A stretch of 64,000 nt of DNA, taken from NCBI RefSeq assembly GCF_000757605.1, contig NZ_JQAK01000001.1:1390627-1454626 (forward strand). The letters are read 5' to 3'. This DNA comes from Candidatus Paracaedibacter symbiosus (GTDB lineage Bacteria; Pseudomonadota; Alphaproteobacteria; Paracaedibacterales; Paracaedibacteraceae). The notes beneath the pieces are model-generated. The model saw only the letters and a list, made by a program, of their open reading frames with translations, was not told the DNA's origin and did no database searches. Below are positions 35,666 through 43,882 of the stretch, one piece after another. Every line of letters begins with the position of its first letter. The stretch's first letter is position 1. Both the position numbers and the translations under genes were made by a program.

Positions 35666-36055
35666 GTGAGCGACAATATTATTCAAATTAAAGATTGGAT
35701 GCGGTCTCCTGCAGCTTTAAAAGGATTGGACCGACAAATCCTGGATCTCTCTAATAAATTGGAAGAATTGTTAGATTCAAAGGAACAAAATTTAAGCGAT
35801 CTGGAAGGGCTTTTCCAATGGGCGATTGATAACCAAATAAAGCTTGATGACCCTCGCTTCCAAAATTCTCTTGATCAATTTGTGGATGCTATTTCCCTTG
35901 ATGAGGAGCTTCCCAAAATCACCTCCTTTAATACGATTACAGCCTTGGTTGAAACTTTAGATGAACTTATCTTTGAAAAAGTTGTTTCCCTCACAGAAAA
36001 ACGCCTTGAGGCCCTTCGCCTTAAGTGGCAAATATTAAATGGCAAAAAGGGATAG
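35666..36055 (+). CDS. Small conserved-looking protein of unknown function
   Basis: A 129-residue, acidic, largely helical protein. The GTG start at 35666 is supported by AGGAGAG eight bases upstream. Segments include IIQIKDWMRSPAAL, DRQILDLSNKLEELL and ALVETLDELIFEKVVSLTEKRLEAL. No signal peptide, no membrane helix and no known motif. It converges on the Asn/Gln-rich gene and overlaps its longest frame by about 20 bases. Confidence 0.65.
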   Translation: MSDNIIQIKDWMRSPAALKGLDRQILDLSNKLEELLDSKEQNLSDLEGLFQWAIDNQIKLDDPRFQNSLDQFVDAISLDEELPKITSFNTITALVETLDELIFEKVVSLTEKRLEALRLKWQILNGKKG

Positions 36056-36625
36056 TAATTTTGCCAGCTTAAGCTGCTGCTTTTTTATGTTTTGCCTTGT
36101 GAGTGGTTTTATGGGCTGACTTTTTGCTACTAGTTTTAGGGTGATCTGCTTTTTCTTGTGTGTCGCGCTTTTTTTATTACCCAGCTTTTGGTCAAGGCGA
36201 TCCAGACGCAACATCACCCTTCCCATATCTTCTTCTAAATCAGCGACTTTCTGACTCAAGGTAACCTGGGGGCCTTTTTTGGAAGAATGACCACTCTGGT
36301 TATCTGACTGATTATTTTCTCCATTATCACCATCGGTATTTTGAAAATCTCCTTGGTTATTTGCCTCATTATTACCATTCTCTTGGTTATCACTATTCTC
36401 TTGGCCATTTTGATCTTGGTTACTTTGGTTGTCTTGTTGATTATTCTGGTTATCATCACCATTATTATTATCGACATTTTGCTGATCCTGATCCTCAGAA
36501 TCATCAGAGCTGGATAAATTATCCATTTGATGTCCAAAGGTTCTTGCTGCTCGATCCCGTTCATTGGCATACACAGCAGAACTTAACGCCATTACACAGC
36601 TAAGCAAAAGAATAATTTTAGACAT
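36035..36625 (-). CDS. Sec-exported Asn/Gln/Asp-rich protein, frame-interrupted near the end
   Basis: A signal peptide (IILLLSCVMALSSAVYA) is followed by a low-complexity tract of N, Q, D, E and G (residues 38-110) and a short coiled coil (LSQKVADLEEDMGRVMLRLDRLDQKLG). Such secreted low-complexity tracts are rare and hint at a surface or effector role. As written the frame ends KPLTRQNIKKQQ-LKLAKLLSLFAI. If the A7 run (T7 at 36169-36175) had eight bases, the end would instead be KKRDTQEKADHPKTSSK, then KSAHKTTHKAKHKKAAA with a stop at 36069. That Lys/Ala-rich tail looks more natural. Confidence 0.7.
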   Translation of the reverse strand: MSKIILLLSCVMALSSAVYANERDRAARTFGHQMDNLSSSDDSEDQDQQNVDNNNGDDNQNNQQDNQSNQDQNGQENSDNQENGNNEANNQGDFQNTDGDNGENNQSDNQSGHSSKKGPQVTLSQKVADLEEDMGRVMLRLDRLDQKLGNKKSATHKKKQITLKLVAKSQPIKPLTRQNIKKQQLKLAKLLSLFAI

Positions 36626-36693
36626 GGATAAAACCCTAGCATTGAGAGACCAACTACTAGCGCTAGTATAAGGGATGGATAATTAAAAAATGA

Positions 36694-36906
36694 TTAAGCA
36701 ATAATGTTGGGCACAAACAATGCTTCAATTTTCAACATCAAATCTTTGATGTAAAGTTTTTCGCGTTTCAACCGATGTACCCTTAAGTCATCAGTAAGAG
36801 ACCCCTGTGATAAAGAATCGATTTCTTTATCAAGGTCTTTATGATGTTTTCTTAGGCGATCAAGTTCATGTTGTAGCTTGATTACTGCTTCAGGATCTAA
36901 AGCCAT
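36694..36906 (-). CDS. YdcH family protein (DUF465)
   Basis: A 70-residue coiled-coil protein of the DUF465 family: LQHELDRLRKHHKDLDKEIDSL, then LTDDLRVHRLKREKLYIKDLMLKIE. The family pattern of one long helical hairpin with a central LKKxKLxLKD-type stretch is clear. AAGGGA lies upstream of the ATG. Function is unknown across the family; such genes are widespread in alphaproteobacteria. Confidence 0.88.
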   Translation of the reverse strand: MALDPEAVIKLQHELDRLRKHHKDLDKEIDSLSQGSLTDDLRVHRLKREKLYIKDLMLKIEALFVPNIIA

Positions 36907-37001
36907 ACAGATCCCTTTCCTTTGTTCTTTTATCTCATCCTATTTAATAAACTAGTTGAAGAAAAGAAAAAAACAGTATAATCACCAAAAATAAAAAAGT
37001 T

Positions 37002-37775
37002 TTACTCCTTGAGAATAGCTTGTTTGATTATCTCTATATCTTTGCGTACCATTTTAATTTCTTTTTTAAGAGCGTTCAGATCGCTGTCAGAGTCTCCCTC
37101 TTCTTCTGCTGTTTGCATGGCATCTACAATCACACCGATAAAAACATTCAGGAGAATAAAAGTCACCACAATCAAAAAAGCAGTCGAGAATATCCACGCA
37201 TAGGGATAGAATTTTAATGTTGCCCGCAAATTATTGCCCCAATCATCCCCCAGCATAATTTGCTGAAGAGAAAGAAGGGATTGCGGAATCGTTCCCCACA
37301 GTTCAGGCACTTTTTCACCATATAAATTTGTCGCCAGGACTGCAAAAATAAAATAAGCAATAAGGATTAAGAGGAGCAAATTCATCGCCCCTGGAATCGA
37401 ATGAAACAGGGTGTCAATCACATGGCGTGTTTTCGGGGAGCTGAGCAACCGAAGTGCCCGTAAAGAATTGAATAATAACAAAATTGTCAGATCAGGGATC
37501 TGTAAACTAACCGCTGCCACCAGAACTGCAACAACAAACAAATTGCGGTGATCTTTAAAAAACTTACCCCTAAAAACAATAATACGAATCATTTCTTCAC
37601 ACACAAACACATAAAGAAAAATAGGGATGAGTGCCTTTAAGAATTGGTGGAGCTCCGGATAGGGGACAAAAATTGCCATGTTAAACAGAGTAATCACAAG
37701 GGCATTAACTGTTACCAAAACTGTATCCAGCCAATGCATTATTGGACTCTTTAAAAAATGCTGATTCGCGACCAT
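37002..37775 (-). CDS. Single-domain voltage-gated-type cation channel
   Basis: A 257-residue ion_trans protein with six helices, the architecture of bacterial Nav/Cav channels, which act as tetramers. S4 is weakly charged (LFNSLRALRLL, with Arg106 and Arg109 only). The pore loop at 166-184 reads SLLSLQQIMLGDDWGNNLR, with the conserved Trp179 preceded by Asp177 and Asp178. S6 is FSTAFLIVVTFILLNVFIGVIVDAM, followed by a charged C-terminal coiled coil (LNALKKEIKMVRKDIEIIKQAI) as in NaChBac relatives. GAGG upstream of 37775 supports the start. The ion selected is not known. Confidence 0.88.
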   Translation of the reverse strand: MVANQHFLKSPIMHWLDTVLVTVNALVITLFNMAIFVPYPELHQFLKALIPIFLYVFVCEEMIRIIVFRGKFFKDHRNLFVVAVLVAAVSLQIPDLTILLLFNSLRALRLLSSPKTRHVIDTLFHSIPGAMNLLLLILIAYFIFAVLATNLYGEKVPELWGTIPQSLLSLQQIMLGDDWGNNLRATLKFYPYAWIFSTAFLIVVTFILLNVFIGVIVDAMQTAEEEGDSDSDLNALKKEIKMVRKDIEIIKQAILKE

Positions 37776-37948
37776 TTTTTACCTCAAAAATTGCCCCTAG
37801 ATATACTGTTATCGGCGTCTCTTCATCGGATCTCATGCTCTCACAAAAGGCATGGTGCACATCTAAGACGGATACATAAGGGGTAAAGTTTCCTATCTCA
37901 ACGATATCGTGGTTTTGCGGATTAATAAAGAAAATGAAAAAAGTTAAT

Positions 37949-37982
37949 AAAAAAAGAAGCCCCCTTGCGAGACTTTCTTTTT
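37949..37982 (-). terminator. Possible terminator of tolB
   Basis: On the minus strand GAAAGTCTC and GGGGGCTTC can pair around GCAA with an internal mismatch, followed by T7. It begins 26 bases after the tolB stop. The pairing is imperfect. Confidence 0.45.
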
Positions 37983-38007
37983 ACTAATTTTTCAGCATAT
38001 ATTTACT

Positions 38008-39375
38008 TTATGCTGCTGGAGGGATTTCTTTTGTGTCAGAAGCTGATTTGTTCAGCAATTGCGACCAAGCGCCGTCAGAGGCCTCACGTGGTGTTTTAAT
38101 CTTATGCTCATAGCGACCGGTTAAGTCGATGGCAAACAGCTGGGCGCGGCCTTTACGCTCTTCCTTGGCATACATCAACACTCGACCATTGGCAGACCAA
38201 ATCGGTGCCTCCACCATATAACCATAGGCAATGGTACGTTCATCAGAACCATCAGGGCGCATCACACCAATATAGAAGGTTCCTTGATAAGATTTTGTAA
38301 AGGCAATCAAATCACCACGAGGTGACCAGACGGGCTGGGAATATTTACCTTGACCAAAGCTGATACGATGGGGATTAGCACCACCCCTATCCATCACGTA
38401 TAAATTTTCCATTCCACCGCGATCAGAGGTAAAGACAATTTGGCTCCCATCGGGTGAAAAGCAAGGTGAGGTGTCAATGTGATGGGAGGCAGCAGATGTC
38501 ACGGCATCATGGGCTGTCAAATTGGTGAGCTTTTTGGTTTGTAGATTCATCACATAAATAGCAGAGCTGCCCCCTTGTTGGAGACTCATCACAATTTCAT
38601 TGGAATCGGGGGAGAATCGCGGCGCAAAGCTCATGCTGTATCCCTCAAAAGTATGAAGAAGTTTTTGCGATTTATTATCCAAATTGTAAAGAAAAACTTG
38701 AGGGGTTCCTTGTTCATATGATAAAAAGGCAATTTGGCGATTGTTAGGGGCAAATCGTGGCGTTAACACCATATCTTTACCAGTGGTGAGGCTTTGCACA
38801 TCAGCACCATCGTAGTCCATAATAGACAGACGACGCACCCGACCTTTACCTTTGGGACCACTTTCATCAATAAAGGCGAGTTTTGTATTAAAATAACCTT
38901 CTTCGCCTGTGATTCGTTTATAAACTTCATCAGCAATCATATGAGCTAGGCGACGCCATTTAGCACTGTCAACCTTAAGCTCAAGTCCTAATAATTGCTC
39001 CCCCTTAAAAACATCAAATAATCGAAACTGAACCTTGATCTGGCCGCCGGATTCTTCAACAGTGCCACAGAGCAAACACTGAGCGTTGAGTATACGCCAG
39101 TCCGCAAATCGTGGCCCTTGCTGAAGGGCTGCTGGATCTTGGACAAAAGCTGCAGGATTAATCGGTTCAAATAGACCACTAGTTTTTAAGTCATAGGTGA
39201 TGATGTCAGCAAGTTCTTTACCTTTTTGACTGCTAGAGCTTGAGTAAAAACTGGTAATCGCAATCGGCGTTGCCTTGACCTGACCTTGGGTAATTTCAAT
39301 CTTTAAGGCAGAGGCGGGAGCAACCCATCCTGCCAAGAAAAACACCGCAACTAAATTTCTAAACGCACGCATCAT
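38008..39375 (-). CDS. tolB: Tol-Pal system beta-propeller protein TolB
   Basis: Periplasmic protein that links TolA to Pal. A signal peptide (LVAVFFLAGWVAPASA) precedes an N-terminal alpha/beta domain with FEPINPAAFVQ. The six-bladed propeller shows repeated FSPDG-type motifs: RFAPNNRQIAFLS, RFSPDSNEIVMS, FSPDGSQIVFTSDRGG and WSPRGDLIAFT. At 455 residues it is normal. It lies downstream of tolA with a 131-base gap. Confidence 0.97.
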   Translation of the reverse strand: MMRAFRNLVAVFFLAGWVAPASALKIEITQGQVKATPIAITSFYSSSSSQKGKELADIITYDLKTSGLFEPINPAAFVQDPAALQQGPRFADWRILNAQCLLCGTVEESGGQIKVQFRLFDVFKGEQLLGLELKVDSAKWRRLAHMIADEVYKRITGEEGYFNTKLAFIDESGPKGKGRVRRLSIMDYDGADVQSLTTGKDMVLTPRFAPNNRQIAFLSYEQGTPQVFLYNLDNKSQKLLHTFEGYSMSFAPRFSPDSNEIVMSLQQGGSSAIYVMNLQTKKLTNLTAHDAVTSAASHHIDTSPCFSPDGSQIVFTSDRGGMENLYVMDRGGANPHRISFGQGKYSQPVWSPRGDLIAFTKSYQGTFYIGVMRPDGSDERTIAYGYMVEAPIWSANGRVLMYAKEERKGRAQLFAIDLTGRYEHKIKTPREASDGAWSQLLNKSASDTKEIPPAA

Positions 39376-39506
39376 ATCACCTATTAACGTAACAATTACA
39401 GATATCTAATCTCAAACTACCCAGATTATAAGACAAATACCAGGAAAATCGAGAATTCAAAGCGGCACGCTCTTAACATAAATTCAATGCAAAGAGGTGG
39501 CCGATG

Positions 39507-40463
39507 TTAATACATATCTTTGGGGTTAAAGCTCATCTCTAAATCTTTCCATTCCTCATACTTATCAGGGTTCAAAGGCAATGGATTACATTTTGGATCA
39601 AGAACAGCACGGGTCGCACTATCAGCCGCAGCCCTAAAGCGTTGATCCCGCGCCATCCGTCCGTTATCAGATACTTTTGCTTCGAGCACCGTCCCATCTT
39701 TAGCAATTTTCATCTCAATATCAACAATAAGATCTTGGACATCTCGAGCGCCATTGGGAACAATCCAGCATCGAGCAATCTGACGCCGGATGGCATCAAT
39801 TTCAGTACCTGTCACCACATCACCCACTTTATCAGCAGGTGCGCCCTTTACTTTACCACCCTTTTTCTTCGGTGTAGGCTTTGCTTTTTTATCATCCTTA
39901 ATCACATCATCCAAAACATCTTTAAAGAGATCATCAAGTTTTTTCTTATCGTCTTTTTTATCCTCAACCTTTGATTTAAGCTTTTTCTTCTCCAAGTTGA
40001 TTTCGACCTTTTCCTTCGCTGGTTCCTTTTTTTCTTCCTGTTTGTCAATCGGCTTTTCTTGAGGTGGCTCAGGTTTCTTTTCTTCCTTTTTTTCCTCGGT
40101 CTTTGGCTTTGGATCAGGGATAGGCTCTGCAATAGGTTCGGGCTTCGGAGCTTCCGGCTCTGGCGTCGGAGTGCTTTCTTTTTGCTGTTCGGGTAAGGAT
40201 TCTTGCTTGACGGGTGGTTCTGGTTTTGGCTCTTCTCTAACGGGCTCTTGCTCTTCTAAGGGGTGATCAGGCTCTAGATCTGGTTCTTGAACATCCTGAG
40301 GTGCTAAAACAGGTGCTTGGCTGATATCCGAAATATTAACAAACTCAATCATGAGCGGCTTTTGCTCAGCCAACGTCCGTTTAAACGGATTATAAAACCC
40401 AACCGCAAGCAAGACAAATATTGCCAAGTGCATCAATGCAGAATAAGTTGCCGGCCGCTTCAT
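39507..40463 (-). CDS. tolA: TolA-like energy-transducing protein
   Basis: A 318-residue protein with one N-terminal helix (ALMHLAIFVLLAVGFYNPF), a long charged Pro/Glu/Lys-rich spacer (50-210), and a C-terminal TolA-like domain. That domain reads IDAIRRQIARCWIVPNGARDV, then VDIEMKIAKDGTVLEAKV, then AADSATRAVLDPKCNPLPL. TolA spans the periplasm to connect TolQR with TolB and Pal. The spacer is Pro-rich rather than the Ala-rich helix of enterobacteria, which is usual in alphaproteobacteria. It begins five bases after tolR, with AAAAAGGA upstream. Confidence 0.92.
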   Translation of the reverse strand: MKRPATYSALMHLAIFVLLAVGFYNPFKRTLAEQKPLMIEFVNISDISQAPVLAPQDVQEPDLEPDHPLEEQEPVREEPKPEPPVKQESLPEQQKESTPTPEPEAPKPEPIAEPIPDPKPKTEEKKEEKKPEPPQEKPIDKQEEKKEPAKEKVEINLEKKKLKSKVEDKKDDKKKLDDLFKDVLDDVIKDDKKAKPTPKKKGGKVKGAPADKVGDVVTGTEIDAIRRQIARCWIVPNGARDVQDLIVDIEMKIAKDGTVLEAKVSDNGRMARDQRFRAAADSATRAVLDPKCNPLPLNPDKYEEWKDLEMSFNPKDMY

Positions 40464-40468
40464 TCTTG

Positions 40469-41077
40469 TTATTGTCCTTTTTTCACAGCAGGCTTTGCTG
40501 GTTGTGCTACCGGCTTTGTTTTGACAGGTGCTATTGCTGGGTTAGGTGCTACTCGTTTTGGAGCTGCCATGCCAGGCTTTGGTTGGGGGGAGACTTGGCC
40601 TTGGGTGAGGGCAGGTTTGACCGTTGCTTGAGATTTAGCTGATCCCATCGGCATTTCAGCGATTAAAGAGACCTTGGTAAACCCAGCCGCAGCTACTTCT
40701 CCCATGATTTCCATAATCCGACCATAAGCCAATCCCTTATCTCCGCGCACATAAATGCGCGCATCTGGATTACTCCCTGTAATTGCCATTAATCGCGCGA
40801 CAAGCGCTTCGCCTTCCAGCTCCATCTCTTGCAAAAAAGATTTACCTGCTGCATCAACGGAAATGACAATGGGTTCAACCTGATCAGTTAGTTTGGCAGC
40901 TTTGGTTTTTGGCAAATCCACAGGGACGCCAACGGTAAGCATCGGCGCTGTGACCATAAAAACAATTAACAACACCAACATCACGTCCACCATTGGTGTC
41001 ACGTTAATATCGGTAAAGGGAGTTCCACCGCGGCGACGGCGCTGAAACTTATTATTGCTTTTTACGCTTACACCCAT
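40469..41077 (-). CDS. tolR: TolR-like ExbD family protein with C-terminal extension
   Basis: The ExbD/TolR core occupies the first 145 residues. FTDINVTPMVDVMLVLLIVFMVTAPML contains the helix and the functional Asp (VDVML), followed by VPVDLPKTKA and ARIYVRGDKGLAYGRIMEIM. Residues 148-202 form an extra Pro/Ala/Lys-rich tail (QPKPGMAAPKRVAPNP and on), which standard TolR lacks. It lies between tolQ and tolA with only a few bases on each side. Confidence 0.95.
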   Translation of the reverse strand: MGVSVKSNNKFQRRRRGGTPFTDINVTPMVDVMLVLLIVFMVTAPMLTVGVPVDLPKTKAAKLTDQVEPIVISVDAAGKSFLQEMELEGEALVARLMAITGSNPDARIYVRGDKGLAYGRIMEIMGEVAAAGFTKVSLIAEMPMGSAKSQATVKPALTQGQVSPQPKPGMAAPKRVAPNPAIAPVKTKPVAQPAKPAVKKGQ

Positions 41078-41080
41078 CGG

Positions 41081-41830
41081 CTAAGCCACTTCTTCTTCGA
41101 GTTGACGCGAAATAATACCACTAAATTCGCTCGCAAAGTTATCCAAGCGGTTCGCATAACGATTCATATCGCTTGATAACTTGTTATAAGCAACCAGCGC
41201 TGGAATAGCCGCGACCAATCCGATCGCTGTTGCAAACAATGCTTCAGCAATCCCTGGAGCCACCACTGCCAAGTTAGTGTTCTGTTGCATTGCAATAGAC
41301 TGGAAGCTGTTCATAATCCCCAGCACAGTTCCAAACAATCCAATGAAAGGAGCAGCCGAGCTGGTAGAAGCCAAAAAACCCATATGCCTTTCCAGGTGAT
41401 CCATTTCCCGACCAATTGTGAGCTGCATGACCCGTTCGATGCGTTGATGCAGACTACCTTTAGTTTCAGAAATCCGCGCTAAACCTTTAGAGATCGACCG
41501 ACGCCATTCACGCATCGCTGTACAGAAAATAGCACTGAGAGGATCTTGGGGCCGATTGTTGATCCGATCATACAGATCATCGAGTGCCCCACCTGACCAA
41601 AACGATTCCTCAAAATCATCAGCTGCCGCATTGAGGCTGCGCAAACGTAGGTATTTTTGGAAAATAATCGTCCAGCACCAAAATGACGCGGCAATTAATC
41701 CCAACATAATCAATTTAATGATGGGGTCAGCGTTCCAAAAAAGCTCCATCATCGACAGATTAGGGGCAACGGCTTCGTGCGCTGCCGCAAGAGGTAAACT
41801 GTTGACAGTCTGCAAGGCTGTTTGATCCAT
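41081..41830 (-). CDS. tolQ: TolQ proton-channel subunit
   Basis: MotA/TolQ/ExbB family inner-membrane protein that powers TolA with TolR. Three helices are visible. The conserved segments are LGFLASTSSAAPFIGLFGTVLGIMNSF and APGIAEALFATAIGLVAAIPALVAYN. At 249 residues it is slightly long at the N-terminus. It is first in the tolQ-tolR-tolA-tolB run. Confidence 0.97.
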   Translation of the reverse strand: MDQTALQTVNSLPLAAAHEAVAPNLSMMELFWNADPIIKLIMLGLIAASFWCWTIIFQKYLRLRSLNAAADDFEESFWSGGALDDLYDRINNRPQDPLSAIFCTAMREWRRSISKGLARISETKGSLHQRIERVMQLTIGREMDHLERHMGFLASTSSAAPFIGLFGTVLGIMNSFQSIAMQQNTNLAVVAPGIAEALFATAIGLVAAIPALVAYNKLSSDMNRYANRLDNFASEFSGIISRQLEEEVA

Positions 41831-42024
41831 AATGCTTCATTTCCGTTTAAATGTTATCCACCCAACTTAAAAGTTAGGTATATTCCCTTATCTTTCGATT
41901 AACGGATTCAGTCAATAAGATCAAGAGAAATCCGCGCACGTTTTAACTTAAGTTGTTGAAATATTAAAAAAGAATTAATTTTCGGAATATAACATTTTCC
42001 ATTCTTTAAAGAAACGAAACAGCT

Positions 42025-42168
42025 AGGTTCTGGACAGCTATAGCCAAAATAGTGAAGATAGTGATTTATGGCTTACCATCTGAGGCTATCTCCGTCCAAT
42101 CTAAAAGAGTCTCTTTTGCTTGGCAAATTTCCCTTCACGCCCAACCATGGAGACAGAGGACAGGACCT
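42025..42168. repeat. Possible terminal-inverted-repeat element
   Basis: In the 470-base gap upstream of tolQ, CTAGGTTCTG at 42023 is mirrored by CAGGACCTAG ending at 42170. These are the outer termini seen on family A repeats, but the interior does not match the family A core. No gene was seen in 41831-42302. Confidence 0.3.
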
Positions 42169-42302
42169 AGGTATTTCAAAGGGAAGTTAAACAAGAAATT
42201 TTGCTCTCAACTTTTCAACTAAATTAGAGTGTGGCGGGTAGAAAATGAGGGCCAAAAACAGGGGAATTAAGAACGTAAAATAAAAGATGGTTTTGAAATC
42301 GA

Positions 42303-42378
42303 TGGTGCCCGAAGCCGGATTCGAACCAGCGACACAGGGATTTTCAATCCCTTGCTCTACCAACTGAGCTATTCGGGC
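42303..42378 (-). tRNA. tRNA-Phe (GAA)
   Basis: A 73-base cloverleaf plus encoded CCA. The acceptor stem GCCCGAA pairs with TTCGGGC; D arm GCTC..GAGC; anticodon stem GGGAT/ATCCC with loop TTGAAAA, giving anticodon GAA; T arm CTGGTTCGAATCCGG. All invariant positions are present. It stands alone between tolQ and the HIT-family gene. Confidence 0.98.
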
Positions 42379-42489
42379 ACAAGCGATACACCTTGTATAG
42401 AAAAAATCTCCTTTATTGTCCAGTGTAAAATGAATTATAGCTAAAATTTTTGCTGACTGCTTTAAAAAGGGGAGAGGCTTATCCTGTCC

Positions 42490-42849
42490 TCAACTTGCAA
42501 TGAGTGGGCCAATGGCTTTACCTCCCAGAATATGAACATGGTAATGATCAACCTCCTGGCCACCATTTTCACCAAAGTTAGTGATCAGGCGATAACCATC
42601 TTGATTGAGCTTAGATTGCTCGATAATTTGCCGCACGGCTTGATAGAACTCACCAATCATTATTGCAGGAGCGTTGGCATGAAAATCATGAAAATTGCGA
42701 TACTCACCCTTTGGCACAACTAGGACATGATAGGGAGCTTTGGGGTGGATATCCTTAAAGGCAAGCACATAATCATTTTCAAAAATCTTGACGCATGCAA
42801 TTTCTCCGCGCAAAATCCTCGCAAATATGTTAGAAGAATTATAAGACAT
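42490..42849 (-). CDS. HIT-family (HINT) nucleotide-binding protein
   Basis: A 119-residue histidine-triad protein; relatives hydrolyse AMP-lysine or related phosphoramidates. The start at 42849 (MSYNSSNIFARILRGEI) has GGAGG nine bases upstream. A longer open frame to 42987 only reads into a repeat. Motifs are FARILRGEIACVKIFEND, FKDIHPKAPYHVLVVPK and the triad DHYHVHILGG at the C-terminus. Confidence 0.95.
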   Translation of the reverse strand: MSYNSSNIFARILRGEIACVKIFENDYVLAFKDIHPKAPYHVLVVPKGEYRNFHDFHANAPAIMIGEFYQAVRQIIEQSKLNQDGYRLITNFGENGGQEVDHYHVHILGGKAIGPLIAS

Positions 42850-42879
42850 GATGATGCCTCCGTTCTTTGTTAGTTGATT

Positions 42880-43207
42880 TATACCCAAAGCACTTGAAGA
42901 AGGCGGTTTCTGGCTTTGCATTTGAGGTTGTTTTGACCCTATTTGAACAAGTCTATTTTGGTCATTTTTGCTTGCAAATTTCTTCAAATTTCTCGAAGTA
43001 GATAAACTATTTTATCGAAATTTGGCTTCATTTTCAGCTAAAAAATGTCCCAAAATATACCACGCTCCCATAAGAGCAAAACAACCTTGAGCTCACTTTT
43101 ATCTTGGCCGTCTTTGAAGAGAGGCGCAACTTTCGCGGGCCGCCAAAATAAAAGTCGCCGTAAATCTGCTAGCTATAATCCCGTCTTCTTTAATTGCTTT
43201 GGGTATA
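42880..43207. repeat. Family B palindromic repeat interrupted by a family A element
   Basis: The outer ends are mirror images: TATACCCAAAG at 42880 and CTTTGGGTATA ending at 43207. Removing 42922-43090 leaves a sequence that matches the uninterrupted copy at 58392: TGCATTTGAGG joins CTCACTTTTATCTTGG. The right half has CGCCAAAATAAAAGTCGCC and CTGCTAGCTATAATCCCG. This accounts for most of the 478-base gap between the HIT gene and hslV. Confidence 0.75.
42922..43090. repeat. Family A element (copy 3) nested in a family B repeat
   Basis: About 169 bases bounded by TTGAGGTTGTTTTG and its near inverse CAAAACAACCTTGA (12 of 14 agree). The core CTCGAAGTAGATAAACTATTTTATCGAAATTTGG followed by TTCATTTTCAGCTAAAAAATG is shared with the copies at 8800 and 12379. 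It interrupts the family B repeat. Confidence 0.7.
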
Positions 43208-43327
43208 ACATAGATTTTGCGAACAAAAATTGAAATAAATTCATTATTAATTTTGTTTACACAACCTAGTAATTACGAATGGCGGGCATAAACATCAGAT
43301 AAACAAATTTTATCGAAAGGAAGTGTC

Positions 43328-43882
43328 ATGAATAACCCAACACCTCCCCAATGGCGAGGAACAACGATTGTTTCCGTTCGTAAAGGAAACAAGATTGTGG
43401 TTGCCGGTGATGGTCAAGTGACTCTGGGCGCAACTGTTATAAAATCTCAGGCACGTAAAGTTCGTCGCCTTGCTGGAGGCAAAGTTCTCGTTGGTTTTGC
43501 TGGTGCCACCGCGGATGCATTTACTTTATTTGAACGATTAGAAGCCAAACTGGAGATGTATCCGAATCAATTAGCCAGAGCCTGCGTAGAGTTGGCGAAA
43601 GATTGGCGGACAGATCGCTATCTTCGTCGTTTAGAAGCCATGATGGCAGTAGCTGATCAAAACGTCTCCTTCATCTTAACTGGTACGGGTGACGTATTGG
43701 AACCAGAAGATGGGTTGATCGGTATTGGTTCAGGTGGTGCCTTTGCCCTCTCAGCAGCACGAGCTTTAGTTGATATGGACGGGATTGATGCTGAACAAAT
43801 CGCACGCAAGGCCTTGGGCATCGCGGCCGATATTTGTATTTATACCAATAATAATGTTGTGCTAGAAAGTTTAGATATATGA
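43328..43882 (+). CDS. hslV: ATP-dependent protease subunit HslV
   Basis: Peptidase of the HslUV (ClpQY) protease. The N-terminal nucleophile is Thr12, exposed after removal of an 11-residue propeptide; the mature start is [24 protein letters not shown] and [17 protein letters not shown] are conserved. At 184 residues it is normal for alphaproteobacteria. AAGGAAG lies upstream of the ATG. It overlaps hslU by ATGA. Confidence 0.98.
   Translation: MNNPTPPQWRGTTIVSVRKGNKIVVAGDGQVTLGATVIKSQARKVRRLAGGKVLVGFAGATADAFTLFERLEAKLEMYPNQLARACVELAKDWRTDRYLRRLEAMMAVADQNVSFILTGTGDVLEPEDGLIGIGSGGAFALSAARALVDMDGIDAEQIARKALGIAADICIYTNNNVVLESLDI

Noticed and set aside
36361-36603. His/Tyr-rich plus-strand frame
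   Set aside because: Antisense shadow of the Asn/Gln/Asp-rich secreted protein gene.
42850-42987. N-terminal extension of the HIT protein
   Set aside because: The extension reads into a repeat; the start at 42849 has GGAGG and matches family length.
43045-43233. 62-codon plus-strand frame
   Set aside because: Entirely within the nested repeats upstream of hslV.
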